DNA from: Chryseolinea serpens
GTDB lineage: Bacteria; Bacteroidota; Bacteroidia; Cytophagales; Cyclobacteriaceae
Reading direction: 5' to 3'
DNA: 64,000 nucleotides
Assembly: GCF_900129725.1 (NCBI RefSeq)
Contig: NZ_FQWQ01000001.1
Span: forward strand, 868,001-932,000
Shown here: positions 53,961 through 63,863 of the stretch, piece by piece
How the letters are laid out: each line of letters starts with the position of its first letter
Position numbering within the stretch: the first letter of the stretch is position 1
Notes under the pieces: model-generated
What the model was told of the DNA's origin: nothing
The model's input: the letters and a program-made list of their open reading frames with translations, nothing else
Database searches by the model: none
Translations under genes and position numbers: made by a program

Positions 53961-54294
53961 CAGCCCTCATATTGAGAAACATCCCCCAACGACGTCATGT
54001 CCCAGGCACGCGCTACCTAAAAACGCACGCCAGAAATTCAAGACATCCCGAATTTCGAGCGCAATGAATCTGGATAGGCTTCGAACGAACTGAAACGAAC
54101 CCCGGCAGACACCGAGGACCGAAGCCACATAGTCCGACCCAAACCAACCTAAACCAGCCCAAAAGCCCTCCTTACATCGCCGGTTTTGAAGCACCGTTTT
54201 GAAGCGCTCCTGCCCTTCAAAAAAAAATCAAGCGATCCTCTATGGAAAGCGCATCACCCCCGCATCCTAATGCTACCTGAACCAAAAAAGTAGC
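53961..54294. other. Gene-free interval with weak dyads
   Basis: A 7-bp dyad (GAAATTC and GAATTTC, 54033-54056) and two copies of GTTTTGAAGC (about 54184 and 54196) are the only structures seen. No gene or strong terminator. It presumably holds the promoter of the 54295-61785 pair. Confidence 0.5.
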
Positions 54295-57168
54295 ATGACG
54301 CGAATCTCTACATTCCGACTTTTAACATTTCTCTTCTTCCTAGGCTACGCCGGTCACGCAAACGCACAAATGCGCACCGTGTCCGGAAGGCTGCTCGATT
54401 CGGGTGACAATCCACTGCCCGGTGTCAATGTCGTCATCAAAGGAACCGATACGGGCACCACAACCGACGCCGAAGGATACTACACGATCGATGTACCGGT
54501 CGGCGCCACCCTGTTGTTTTCATTTGTCGGCATGCGAACCAGCGAAGTGGTCGTTACGGCCGACAATCTCAGCACCACCTCACCGCGCATTCCCCCGCAA
54601 AGGAAAACAACAGGCCCATCCTTTTCCCTTAAAGACTCCACCCAGACCCAGGAACCCGGCGTGGCCGTGCTCACCGATGAAACTCCATCCTATTCCAACC
54701 GTGGGTCTATCCCACCCGACCAGATCAAATCCATCCGGCTGACCGGAAAGAAATATTCGATCGCAACCTTCGAGCCACAAGGCACCAACGATGTAGCCAG
54801 CGGACGTTTTACGTTGTCCGTTGGCCTGGAGCGCGTGAACAAGCTCCCTTCCCTGCAAACCACCTTTGCACAGGGCCGGCCCGTAAATGGACAAACGACC
54901 TGGAGAGGTCCCGACCAGCAAGAGATCTTTAGCTGGGGACCATTGGTGCGAACCCTGGAGTTTGATGGCAGCAGCTACCCCTTCGATCGCCAGGGTCGTT
55001 TGGTCGCCGCCGGAACGGGGAATGGAAATGCCGCACAGGCCTATGATCCTTCCCGTATTTTTCGCACGGGCATGACCACGTCGGCCGAGCTTTTGCTGAT
55101 GATCCCCGCATTAAAAAAAGGGATGCTTTCGCTGGACCTGGAGAACCGGACGCGATCGGGTGTGATCCCAAACACCGACTACAAACGTCAAAACATCTCG
55201 GTGGCGCTAAAACGTTTTCGCCTCACTTCGCACACCACGATCGACGGGATGCTCACCTATAATCATTCTGCCGGCACGCTGATGAATCGCGGCGCCAACC
55301 TGGCCACCATCGTAGGTTCGATCTATCGCACACCGGCAACGTTCGACAACACTAATGGACTTGGCCCATCAGCATTACACGCCCCCGAAGCTTACAAGCT
55401 TGCCGACGGAAGCCCCCGCACACATGCACCCGGCGCAGTCGACAATCCATATGGACTCCTCAGCACCTTGCCCGATCACGAACAACAAAACCGCTTCTTC
55501 TCCACCCTAACCCTGCAAAGCACCGTCATCCGCAAGGTCAAGCTCACGGGCAATGCCAGTTTTGAAAAGCAAGGGAACACGATCGTGCACGGATTTCCGG
55601 TCGACTATGCTGGCTACCCCTCCGGAAGACTTACCCACCGTGACGATGATGAGACCGTGGCCAAAGGCTTCGTGTCCCCGGAATACACGAGTCCTAACGA
55701 AGCGTTCAAGTTCTCGGCTTCGTATCAGCTCCACTATACGCAACGCACGCTCCACCGCGAAGACGGATTCGACTTCAACACTCCGGACCTGGACTTTGAA
55801 GAGGCCACCCGTAGCGCGCGGCTTCAACGATCGCTCTCGCGGACGGTGCATGAAACTTCGGTGGGTGGCCAATATCGCTTTGAAGACTTTTTGCTGATCA
55901 AGCTTTCGGAAAGGAACTACTTCTCCTCTACGGTCAACTCCAAACTTTACACCAATCTATTTCCGATGGCAGCGGTAAGTGCAAATCTGGCTTCGCGGTT
56001 GTATATGGACCCCATCGATAAGCTCGAGCCCTATTTCTCCGTTTCGCGCAGCTTGCATGAAGCGCCCTTGGTGTACAACAATTGGTCTTATCTGTCCACG
56101 CGACAGTCGCTGCAAACTTACAACCGGTTTTTCGAGTCCACCGAACTCTTCTTCCGGTCGGGGCTACTCCCGGAGACCGATCGAAAGCTGGAGACAGGGC
56201 TTTCGCTGATCATGTTCAATAACTTTAATTTTGACTTTGCCTATTTCAATAATCTCACCAGCAACTTCATCGCACCCCAGTGGGGACAGGGACAATTTTC
56301 GCTTCAGAATGTAGCCTCCATTCGAAACACGGGTACAACGGCATCCCTAAGCTACAACAGGTCGGTGTATTCGTCAGACAAACTGGGATGGGGTATCAAT
56401 CTGCGATGGAGCTCGTATCGCACCGTAGCCGAGACCTTGAATACTCCGGATGCATTTGTTCCGCTGGCGGGCTTTGAATCTGTGGCTTCCGTGCTGGCGG
56501 CGGGCAAACCGGTTGGAGCGATCTATGGAACTACTTATTTGCGAAACGAAAACGGGCAACGGGTTATCGATAGCGATGGCTATCCCGTGATCGACCCTTC
56601 CCTCAAAATGATCGGCAATCCTATTCCCGACTGGGTGTCGAGCATGGGTGCACACGTGAACTGGCAGCGCATCACCGTTTCCATTTTGGTGGATTATAAA
56701 AAAGGCGGCGACGCGTGGAACGGTACCGCCCGCATGCTGGACTACCTGGGACGATCGGCCACCACCGCCGACCAGCGAAACATCAGCCAGTTTGTCTTCG
56801 AAGGCGTGGATGAGAATGGTCACACCAACACAAAACCCGTCGATTTTGCTAACCCGAATCAACCCGTGGAATCCAATCGCTGGGTGCGTCAGGGTTGGGC
56901 TGGCGTGGGCGAAGACTACATTCAAAAGACCTCCTGGCTTCGGTTGAATGAAGTAACCCTATCCTATTCCACTTTACGCTCGCGGACGCGCAGGTTCGTC
57001 AAGGAAATGAACTTTGCGCTGACGGCAAGAAACCTATTGTTGATCACCCCCTATAAAGGCGTTGATCCGTCGTCGACATTATTCGGCTATAGTACCGGCG
57101 CTGGCCTCGACCTTTTCAACACCCCGGCCACCCGCAGCTTCAGTGCTTTGATCACCTTAAAATTCTAA
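54295..57168 (+). CDS. SusC-like outer-membrane barrel lacking a recognisable plug domain
   Basis: 957 residues. Signal peptide to HANAQ; carboxypeptidase-regulatory-like domain about 26-90 (SGRLLDSGDNPLPGVNVVIK, then LLFSFVGMRTSEV). A normal SusC then has a TonB box and a plug of about 120 residues. Here residues 91-170 are a Pro/Thr-rich linker with no VVVVGYG, no DGVP-type segment and no NGAI/VLI-type end. One weak plug-like trace, IPPDQIKSIRLTG, remains. The barrel starts about 171 (RFTLSVGLERVNKLPSLQT, SWGPLVRTLEFDG) and ends in LITLKF. It has no SusD partner. The next gene, 3 bases on, encodes an A2M-like protein that carries a plug. Confidence 0.88.
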   Translation: MTRISTFRLLTFLFFLGYAGHANAQMRTVSGRLLDSGDNPLPGVNVVIKGTDTGTTTDAEGYYTIDVPVGATLLFSFVGMRTSEVVVTADNLSTTSPRIPPQRKTTGPSFSLKDSTQTQEPGVAVLTDETPSYSNRGSIPPDQIKSIRLTGKKYSIATFEPQGTNDVASGRFTLSVGLERVNKLPSLQTTFAQGRPVNGQTTWRGPDQQEIFSWGPLVRTLEFDGSSYPFDRQGRLVAAGTGNGNAAQAYDPSRIFRTGMTTSAELLLMIPALKKGMLSLDLENRTRSGVIPNTDYKRQNISVALKRFRLTSHTTIDGMLTYNHSAGTLMNRGANLATIVGSIYRTPATFDNTNGLGPSALHAPEAYKLADGSPRTHAPGAVDNPYGLLSTLPDHEQQNRFFSTLTLQSTVIRKVKLTGNASFEKQGNTIVHGFPVDYAGYPSGRLTHRDDDETVAKGFVSPEYTSPNEAFKFSASYQLHYTQRTLHREDGFDFNTPDLDFEEATRSARLQRSLSRTVHETSVGGQYRFEDFLLIKLSERNYFSSTVNSKLYTNLFPMAAVSANLASRLYMDPIDKLEPYFSVSRSLHEAPLVYNNWSYLSTRQSLQTYNRFFESTELFFRSGLLPETDRKLETGLSLIMFNNFNFDFAYFNNLTSNFIAPQWGQGQFSLQNVASIRNTGTTASLSYNRSVYSSDKLGWGINLRWSSYRTVAETLNTPDAFVPLAGFESVASVLAAGKPVGAIYGTTYLRNENGQRVIDSDGYPVIDPSLKMIGNPIPDWVSSMGAHVNWQRITVSILVDYKKGGDAWNGTARMLDYLGRSATTADQRNISQFVFEGVDENGHTNTKPVDFANPNQPVESNRWVRQGWAGVGEDYIQKTSWLRLNEVTLSYSTLRSRTRRFVKEMNFALTARNLLLITPYKGVDPSSTLFGYSTGAGLDLFNTPATRSFSALITLKF

Positions 57169-57171
57169 CCT

Positions 57172-60100
57172 ATGAAACGTCTTCTTTATATCGCCTTCAC
57201 CCTGCTCGCCGGCATTATCCTACAGGCTTCCGACAGCGTTCCGTTTCTCGAAAAATTGAAAGCCACCCTGCAGCGCTTCAACGAACGCTATCCGGACGAA
57301 AAGGTGTATCTCCAATTTGACAAACCCTTCTATAAGCCGGGGGAAGACATTTGGTTCAATGCCTTTGTGCTGGAAGCCCGCCATAACACGCCAACCAAGA
57401 TCAGCGATGTGGTGTATGTCGAACTGATCGATCCCCGCGGCAATGTGGCTTCGCGCCTGGATTTGTTTGTGAAGGACGGGACCACCCGGGGTGATTTCAA
57501 ACTCACCGACAACGCATCCGGCGGACTGTATACCATCAAAGCCTATACGCAGTGGATGAAAAATGGTGGCGCTGAAAATGTCTTTCGCAAAAAGATCCAG
57601 GTCCAAACCGTGATCACCCCACGCCTGCTGCTAAAACTCGATTTCGAAAAAGAAGCCTATGGCCCCGGTGATGTGGTGAAGGCAAAGCTCACTGCAAAAA
57701 ATCTTAAGAACGAAACTGTCGCCGCAACCCTAAAGTACACCGTCGCGCTTTCCGGCGAGCAAGTCTTTTCTTCGGAATTGAGGGCCAGCGAACAAGGTAC
57801 GGCTACCCTTACCTTCACCCTGCCCACAGACCTAAAAACTTCCGACGGCTTGCTGCAAGCGATCGTCGCCGACAACGGTGTGGAAGAGTCCATTTCACGG
57901 GCCGTTCCCATCGTGCTGAATCACATCACACTGCAATTCTTCCCGGAAGGTGGTGATCTTCTCGATGGCATAACCAACACTGTGGCGTTTAAAGCCGTGA
58001 ACGAATTTGGAAAAGGTGCCGATGTCGCCGGGGAGATCCGCGATGAGCACGACCGGTTTGTCTGCAGTTTTGAGAGCTATCACATGGGCATGGGGGCGTT
58101 TACCTTTCATCCGAAGTCCGGAAGGCGATATCACGCGGTACTGAAAACGCCGGCGGGTATTGTCGCAACAACACCGCTTCCAACAGCGCGGCCGGATGGT
58201 TTCGCACTGCATAAGGGTGCTCAGGATCAATCGGAGATCGCCTTTGAGATCACGGCTCCTCTCGCCACCACGGGCTACCTGGTGGGACAACTACAAGGCG
58301 AGATCTACCACGCCGAAAAGATCTCGTTTCAAAAAGGGAGCAACGCCATCCGGGTGAACACAAAATTGTTTCCTGCCGGCGTGGCCGTGTTCACGGTGTT
58401 TGATGCGCAGGGATTGGAGCAATGTGAGCGCCTGGCGTTCGTCAATCCCGACCGGCAATTGTCCTTGAAGCTGACGCCCGACAAGAAACAATATCAACCC
58501 CGCGAAAAAGTTTCCCTCCACATCGAAACGTCCGACGACAAAGGCCATCCTATTCCGGCAAAACTGTCGCTGGCCGTGGCCGATGATCAACTCATCTCAC
58601 TGGCCAACGATAAGCAGGACAATATGCTCTCCTGGTTCCTGCTCTCCTCGGAGGTGAAAGGCGAAATTCAGGAGCCATCTTTCTATTTCAACAAAGAAGA
58701 ACCAAAAGCCTCTCAGGCGTTGGACTACCTGCTGATGACACAAGGCTGGCGAAGATTCCACTGGCACGATCTGGCTACTGAAAAGACGCTTGCCTATACA
58801 CCCGAAAAGGAAGGCCTCCTCTTTGGGCAAGTAGCCGATGAAAAGGGCCGGGGCATCGACGATGAAGTCACCCTGATAGAACTCAACAACAAACGACGCA
58901 TCATCAAGGTCCGGGCCAAGGCTGACGGCAATTTCTTATTCAAAAATACCGATGCTACCACGCCGATGCTCTTGCTCACCAGCAGCACCAGCCACATCAT
59001 CTTGCAGAAAGAAATTACAGGTGCCCGTGCATCTTACCAGCTCATCGGCAGCGATTCTGTTCTATACGAACCTACACGAAGCGAGACGGTGCAAGATAAT
59101 CGTATGCCCGCCGTAGTACCGTCGCTTCAGGTTGGAAAAGGAATTGGGTTGGATCTTCGTATGCAGGAAGACGTGCAATCGCTGAATGAAGTGGTGGTGG
59201 TGGGATATGCTGCTTCCGAGCGAAGGGATCTTACCGGGTTCGTTTCCGTGATGCGGACAAACGACTGGGTTCCTTTCGTTCCGGCCGTAAACCTTGAAGC
59301 AGCACTGCTGTGCCGGGCTCCGGGTATTGCGATCACTCACCAAAATGGAAATACAGGGGCTTCGTCCAACATGCGATTGAGAGGCGTCGGTTCCTATTTG
59401 GCTGGGAACGAGCCCCTCTTTGTGATCGACGGCGTGCCGGTGTCCAACAGTCTCAACAGCAATTTCTCAACCAGTGGCCTGGTGAGTCCCGACGATGTGG
59501 AGAGCATCACCGTGCTCCTTTCGCCAGAGGCTTCTGCGCTTTATGGCAGCCGGGCATCGAACGGCGCGATCGTGATCAACACGCGCTCGCGGCTCTACTT
59601 CGGGAGTTATTCGCAGCGGAAACGCCGCGCGCGGTTTTCGCACGTGATGGTGCAACCCCGGGCCTTTACGGCCACGCGCGAATTCTATGCCCCCACCTAT
59701 TCCAAGAGGGACCAGATTGAGGAGCGCCAGGATTTTCGCACCACCGTATATTGGAACCCTTCCATCGTAACGGACGAAAAAGGCGAGGCCACCGTTTCGT
59801 TTTACAACACCGATGCGGTGAGCAGTTTCCGCATCACGGCCGAAGGAATTTCCGGTCGCGGCTTATTGGGGCGAAAAGAAGAAACCTATTTCACCCAATT
59901 ACCCTTTTCACTCGATGCCAAGTTGCCGGAATTTATCGGGTATGAGGACACGCTCAGAATTCAAGTGCGCATCAAAAATACCACCCCTAAAATATTGGCC
60001 GGAGAGCTAACCCTCGACCTACCCGATGAATTGATGACGTCAACACGAATGCTGCCCGTGAACGTTGGGGCCTCCACCACAGAGACGGTAGTCGTGACCC

Positions 60101-61785
60101 TTCTTCCAAAAGCCAAAACCGGGCGCTACCCCATCGCGATCCGCCTCACCAGCAACGGCAGACACGACGAGATCCGGCAGATCGTGCAGGTTCACCCGGT
60201 AGGTTTTCCGGTACAGCTTGACGTTGGTGCGAAGACATTGGATACGCTGGTCCATTTTTCTGTTCACGATATAGAACAAGGGTCACTCCAGGCAAAATTC
60301 GCCGCTTTCCCCGACGTGATCAGCGATCTCTTTCACGGCGCCGAATCCATTTTGATGGAACCGCACGGTTGCTTTGAGCAGGTGTCGTCGAGCACCTTTC
60401 CCAATATCCTTGCCCTGCAGTTTATGCGGGAGTCGGGGACGATCGATCCGGCAGTGAACACGCGCGCGTTGGATCTGATAAAAGACGGATACAAACAACT
60501 CGCGGCCTACGAAATTGCCGGCGGCGGCTTTGAGTGGTTTGGCCACCCACCGGCACACGAGGCGCTATCGGCATATGGCCTTGTTGAATTTTATGAGATG
60601 AAAAAAGTGTACCCCCAAGTGGACGACGCGATGCTGAAACGCACCCGCGACTGGCTGTTGTCCCGCCGCGATAGCCACGGCGGGTTCAAACAAAACCGGG
60701 GCAAGTATGGATTTTCCGCCGCTCCTGCGGCAGTGAACAATGCCTACATCATGTATGCGCTCGCCCTTACCGGCTCTACCGACATTCAGAAGGAATATGA
60801 AACCGCGCGCGACGAGGCTTGGAAAAGTAAAGATCCCTATCGCATGGCGCTCATCGCCAATGCAGCCTTCACGCTGGGAGCGTTGGATGATTATCACCGC
60901 TTTGTGAACTACTTCCTGGAAGTGGCGCATACACGCGGTCTAGCTTCTCTTTCTCCAAACTGTTCCATTACGTATAGCTGGGGAGAATCACTCTTACAGG
61001 AGACCCTGGGTTTCTGGGTGCAGGCGCTGGCCCGGGAAGGCTATGCGCACCATAGTATGATGGCAGCCTGTATTCAAAACATTCTTCAACATCGCAGCTA
61101 CGGCGGCTTCGGCTCAACCCAAGCCACCACCGTATGCCTACAGGCCCTCACCGCGTATGCCCGCGTAATGCGCACCCCACAAGAAGGCGGTGAGATCCAA
61201 CTGACGGTAAACAACCAACCCGGCGGCCTCCTGACCTATCAAAAGGGCACACAGGAGAAACTCACGCTTAATCATTTCGCGGATAACCTGACCGGCGATG
61301 GCCCACAATCCATCCGCGTTGCCTTTGCCAAGACCAAACACCCAATCCCGTTTCACCTTCAATTACAATGGAGCTCGAAAACGCCCATGTCCAGCGACCT
61401 GTGCAAAATAAGCATCAAGACCTCCCTGCTTCAAACGGCCGTGCGCGTGAATGAGACCGTGCGAATGAATGTGACGCTAACCAACAAAACACACGACGGC
61501 CTTCCCATGACCATGGCGGTGGTGGGCATCCCCGGCGGCCTCAGTGCACAACCCTGGCAGTTGAAAGCACTACAAGAAAAAGGTGTGTTTGACTTTTATG
61601 AGATCATCGGAGACCGCATCGCATTTTACTACCGGGAACTGGGGCCATCGGCTGTTCACTCCATTGCACTTGATCTGAAAGCCGAAGTGGCAGGACACTA
61701 CACCGGCGCCGCCAACTCAGCGTATCTCTACTACAATAATGAATGGAAAGACTGGAGCAAAGGATTGACGATTGCTATACGCTGA
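57172..61785 (+). CDS. Alpha-2-macroglobulin-like protein with an internal TonB-receptor plug domain and a thioester
   Basis: 1537 residues. Signal peptide (ILQASDS). MG2 domain about 27-120 (KVYLQFDKPFYKPGEDIWF). More MG-like sandwiches to about 540. A carboxypeptidase-regulatory-like unit about 545-605 (LLFGQVADEKGRGID). A full TonB-receptor plug about 665-806: LNEVVVVGYAASERRDLTG, NLEAALLCRAPGIAITHQ, MRLRGVGSYLAGNEPLFVID, VSPDDVESITVLLSPEAS, SRASNGAIVINTRSR. The A2M core resumes with VYWNPSIVTDEKGEATVSF, the GCFEQ thioester motif (C1067, Q1070) and an alpha/alpha thioester domain to about 1330. It is probably periplasmic or outer-membrane-associated and cotranscribed with the plugless barrel. 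Function is inferred. Confidence 0.92.
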   Translation: MKRLLYIAFTLLAGIILQASDSVPFLEKLKATLQRFNERYPDEKVYLQFDKPFYKPGEDIWFNAFVLEARHNTPTKISDVVYVELIDPRGNVASRLDLFVKDGTTRGDFKLTDNASGGLYTIKAYTQWMKNGGAENVFRKKIQVQTVITPRLLLKLDFEKEAYGPGDVVKAKLTAKNLKNETVAATLKYTVALSGEQVFSSELRASEQGTATLTFTLPTDLKTSDGLLQAIVADNGVEESISRAVPIVLNHITLQFFPEGGDLLDGITNTVAFKAVNEFGKGADVAGEIRDEHDRFVCSFESYHMGMGAFTFHPKSGRRYHAVLKTPAGIVATTPLPTARPDGFALHKGAQDQSEIAFEITAPLATTGYLVGQLQGEIYHAEKISFQKGSNAIRVNTKLFPAGVAVFTVFDAQGLEQCERLAFVNPDRQLSLKLTPDKKQYQPREKVSLHIETSDDKGHPIPAKLSLAVADDQLISLANDKQDNMLSWFLLSSEVKGEIQEPSFYFNKEEPKASQALDYLLMTQGWRRFHWHDLATEKTLAYTPEKEGLLFGQVADEKGRGIDDEVTLIELNNKRRIIKVRAKADGNFLFKNTDATTPMLLLTSSTSHIILQKEITGARASYQLIGSDSVLYEPTRSETVQDNRMPAVVPSLQVGKGIGLDLRMQEDVQSLNEVVVVGYAASERRDLTGFVSVMRTNDWVPFVPAVNLEAALLCRAPGIAITHQNGNTGASSNMRLRGVGSYLAGNEPLFVIDGVPVSNSLNSNFSTSGLVSPDDVESITVLLSPEASALYGSRASNGAIVINTRSRLYFGSYSQRKRRARFSHVMVQPRAFTATREFYAPTYSKRDQIEERQDFRTTVYWNPSIVTDEKGEATVSFYNTDAVSSFRITAEGISGRGLLGRKEETYFTQLPFSLDAKLPEFIGYEDTLRIQVRIKNTTPKILAGELTLDLPDELMTSTRMLPVNVGASTTETVVVTLLPKAKTGRYPIAIRLTSNGRHDEIRQIVQVHPVGFPVQLDVGAKTLDTLVHFSVHDIEQGSLQAKFAAFPDVISDLFHGAESILMEPHGCFEQVSSSTFPNILALQFMRESGTIDPAVNTRALDLIKDGYKQLAAYEIAGGGFEWFGHPPAHEALSAYGLVEFYEMKKVYPQVDDAMLKRTRDWLLSRRDSHGGFKQNRGKYGFSAAPAAVNNAYIMYALALTGSTDIQKEYETARDEAWKSKDPYRMALIANAAFTLGALDDYHRFVNYFLEVAHTRGLASLSPNCSITYSWGESLLQETLGFWVQALAREGYAHHSMMAACIQNILQHRSYGGFGSTQATTVCLQALTAYARVMRTPQEGGEIQLTVNNQPGGLLTYQKGTQEKLTLNHFADNLTGDGPQSIRVAFAKTKHPIPFHLQLQWSSKTPMSSDLCKISIKTSLLQTAVRVNETVRMNVTLTNKTHDGLPMTMAVVGIPGGLSAQPWQLKALQEKGVFDFYEIIGDRIAFYYRELGPSAVHSIALDLKAEVAGHYTGAANSAYLYYNNEWKDWSKGLTIAIR

Positions 61786-61819
61786 TGCTGGATTGGACTG
61801 GACCGAACTGTCTCATAAA

Positions 61820-61849
61820 AAGAAGTTGAAGCGGCTGCTTCAACTTCTT
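61820..61849. terminator. Hairpin terminator between convergent genes
   Basis: AAGAAGTTGAAGC, loop GGCT, GCTTCAACTTCTT: a perfect 13-bp stem 34 bases after the A2M-like gene stop, shared with the convergent peptidase gene. Confidence 0.85.
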
Positions 61850-61911
61850 GCTGTAACCTTTCAAATTTTATGCCTTTAGTCAGTCCGAAGGATAATGGTC
61901 TATCTTAAATC

Positions 61912-63165
61912 CTATAGCGCCACAGCCTGCCCGTTGCGAGTGATGGCGACATCAATCGGTGCAGCTTCTTTCAAACTGGTGGTGGGGGTTATTTGTAAGA
62001 AGTAGGCATCCTTGGTGTTCTCCTCGAAGCTGATGGCGGCACCGCGATCGGTGTCGCGCACCTCGGCACGAACCTCCTTGCCATCGGCAGTCAGGACTTG
62101 CACTTTATAATTCTTACTATTCACCGACAGGACGATCTCCACTTGTCGTCGCGGGTCGATGTCGAGCGGACAGAAGCAGCATTCAGGAATGCGGAAGATT
62201 TTTGCTTTGTAAACGTAGAGGCGTTTTCGAATCTTCGTAAGCGCGCAAGCCAGGCTATTCGGATCGCGTTCGCAGGCCGTGCATTTGGGTTGAAGGATGC
62301 CATTGAGGGCGTCGTTGCACACAGCGCAAAGCTCAAAATTCAGAGCCCTCATCAGGCAATTGGCTTGCGGACGATAGATGCCCGTTGGCGAATAGCCACC
62401 ACCCGCCCATGCGCCCACTACACCCGGAGGAGTGTCGACCGTAGTCGGAAGCGGTGTAGTGGCAGCCACAAAACTTCCCCATTTGAGGGTGGCGCGATTG
62501 GTATTGATGGTGAGGTTCACCTGCCAGGGCTCCGGACCAGCATAGGCCGGTTCGACACGACCGTCGCAGAAGTAACAAGTGTATTCATCGGCGAGATGAC
62601 CAACGAAGTGACCCAGTTCGTGCACGATCACCTCCTGCATGCTGGTGTTTAGCGAAGTGTATACAATGTCTCCGGCGGCACCACCGTATTGCGCGTCGTT
62701 CACCAGCACATAGATGGCATCAAAGGCAGGCGCGTAGTTAGCGGCTTCCGTAACGCGTGCCGGTGTGGTGGAGTAAATAACGCGCTCGGGCGCACCCACA
62801 TTGTCGCCAAACGTGCAGTTGAGTTCTGTGTTCTTGGACACGCCGGTGAGGGGATGATCGATGCCCGCCTCGGCCGAAATAACATTGACACGCCACACGT
62901 TAAAAGAACAAATTTGGGTTGAATACGGCACTTTGTGCCGAAGCGCATCCACCGCCGAAAGAACGGCATTGTTAAACTTATCCTGGTCGGCTGCCGACGA
63001 GGTGAAGCCGTCGCCCACAAATACGATATCATATTTCCGCGTGGTGGAACCGTTCACCAACACCGCCGTAGCATGCGTGCCGTCGGCGTTGGTCTGTACA
63101 TTGACCGTGGCGTATGCTTGGACCATGCACAGCAAGCTGACGCAAAGAAGAAAGAGGGTTTTCAT
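61912..63165 (-). CDS. Secreted M64-type zinc metallopeptidase
   Basis: 417 residues. Signal peptide to QAYAT. The catalytic domain carries VIVHELGHFVGHLADEY, the HExxH-like zinc site of family M64 (IgA-peptidase-like), preceded by YDIVFVGDGFTSSAADQDKF. A Cys-rich region follows at about 270-320 (FELCAVCNDAL, PKCTACERDP, PECCFCPLD) with several CxxC-type pairs that may form disulfides or a structural zinc site. A C-terminal beta domain of about 85 residues ends the chain. It presumably degrades extracellular protein. The TIG lipoprotein gene, 35 bases upstream, is likely cotranscribed. Confidence 0.9.
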   Translation of the reverse strand: MKTLFLLCVSLLCMVQAYATVNVQTNADGTHATAVLVNGSTTRKYDIVFVGDGFTSSAADQDKFNNAVLSAVDALRHKVPYSTQICSFNVWRVNVISAEAGIDHPLTGVSKNTELNCTFGDNVGAPERVIYSTTPARVTEAANYAPAFDAIYVLVNDAQYGGAAGDIVYTSLNTSMQEVIVHELGHFVGHLADEYTCYFCDGRVEPAYAGPEPWQVNLTINTNRATLKWGSFVAATTPLPTTVDTPPGVVGAWAGGGYSPTGIYRPQANCLMRALNFELCAVCNDALNGILQPKCTACERDPNSLACALTKIRKRLYVYKAKIFRIPECCFCPLDIDPRRQVEIVLSVNSKNYKVQVLTADGKEVRAEVRDTDRGAAISFEENTKDAYFLQITPTTSLKEAAPIDVAITRNGQAVAL

Positions 63166-63200
63166 AAGATTCTGCTTTTTAGGTGATTGAAAATAACGTG

Positions 63201-63863
63201 CTACTTAGCGGGAATGGCCAGCTCGGTCATCAGTGTGGCCTTGCCCTTGGTAGCCGGGGTGATCGCCGACACACGTACCTTGGCCAGATCGGTGAGCACA
63301 GGAATGTTGACGCTGAACGGCACTTCATCTTTGCGTTCCACCATACTGAAGCCCTTGCCGTCGGGCGACGGCACCTCCAGCACGCCGGGATGATCCATAT
63401 AGACAAGGGCAATAACCTCACCCTTCGTGTTGAGAAATTCCACCAACAACTTGTTCATCGTGTGGCTCTTGTCGCGAACAAAATCTTCGCGGCTTGGCTG
63501 TCGCTCCGTATACGTCACGGCGTTGCCTTTCAACGTAAACCACAAACGCTCCGCATCCGGTGCCTGCACCTCGAAGGTGGCGCTGACGGACTTGCCCCCG
63601 ACGTCTACGCTGATCGCTGTGGATTGTGGCGCTACCGCCGGAACGATAATCGAGACGATGGTGTCGGAAGCGCTTATCACAACAGCACTTTCCCCGGCAA
63701 TTTTTACGGTGGGCGTTTTCGGAAAGACACCATTTGCCACGCGCAACGTAACCATGTCGCCTGGACTGCTACTGGGGGTATCCAGGGTGATGGTTGGAGA
63801 CTTGTTGCATGCCACAGCCAGTATGGCCAGCATCAACAGGAAGAGGATGGATTTGGGTTTCAT
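63201..63863 (-). CDS. IPT/TIG-like lipoprotein
   Basis: 220 residues from the ATG at 63863; an upstream GTG is in frame but lacks the signal. The lipobox is at LAVAC. An IPT/TIG-like Ig domain is visible at about 30-105 (ITLDTPSSSPGDMVTLRVAN, then VKIAGESAVVISASDTIVS). A second beta domain with GEVIALVYMDHPGVLEVP follows to the end. Such lipoproteins are surface or periplasmic scaffold or binding proteins. It is cotranscribed with the M64 peptidase downstream, possibly as its anchor or partner. The remaining 137 bases of the window show nothing. Confidence 0.8.
   Translation of the reverse strand: MKPKSILFLLMLAILAVACNKSPTITLDTPSSSPGDMVTLRVANGVFPKTPTVKIAGESAVVISASDTIVSIIVPAVAPQSTAISVDVGGKSVSATFEVQAPDAERLWFTLKGNAVTYTERQPSREDFVRDKSHTMNKLLVEFLNTKGEVIALVYMDHPGVLEVPSPDGKGFSMVERKDEVPFSVNIPVLTDLAKVRVSAITPATKGKATLMTELAIPAK

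Noticed and set aside
53967-54194. Small minus-strand frame of 75 codons after the DUF5009 gene
   Set aside because: No plausible start context, mixed composition and no neighbours on that strand.
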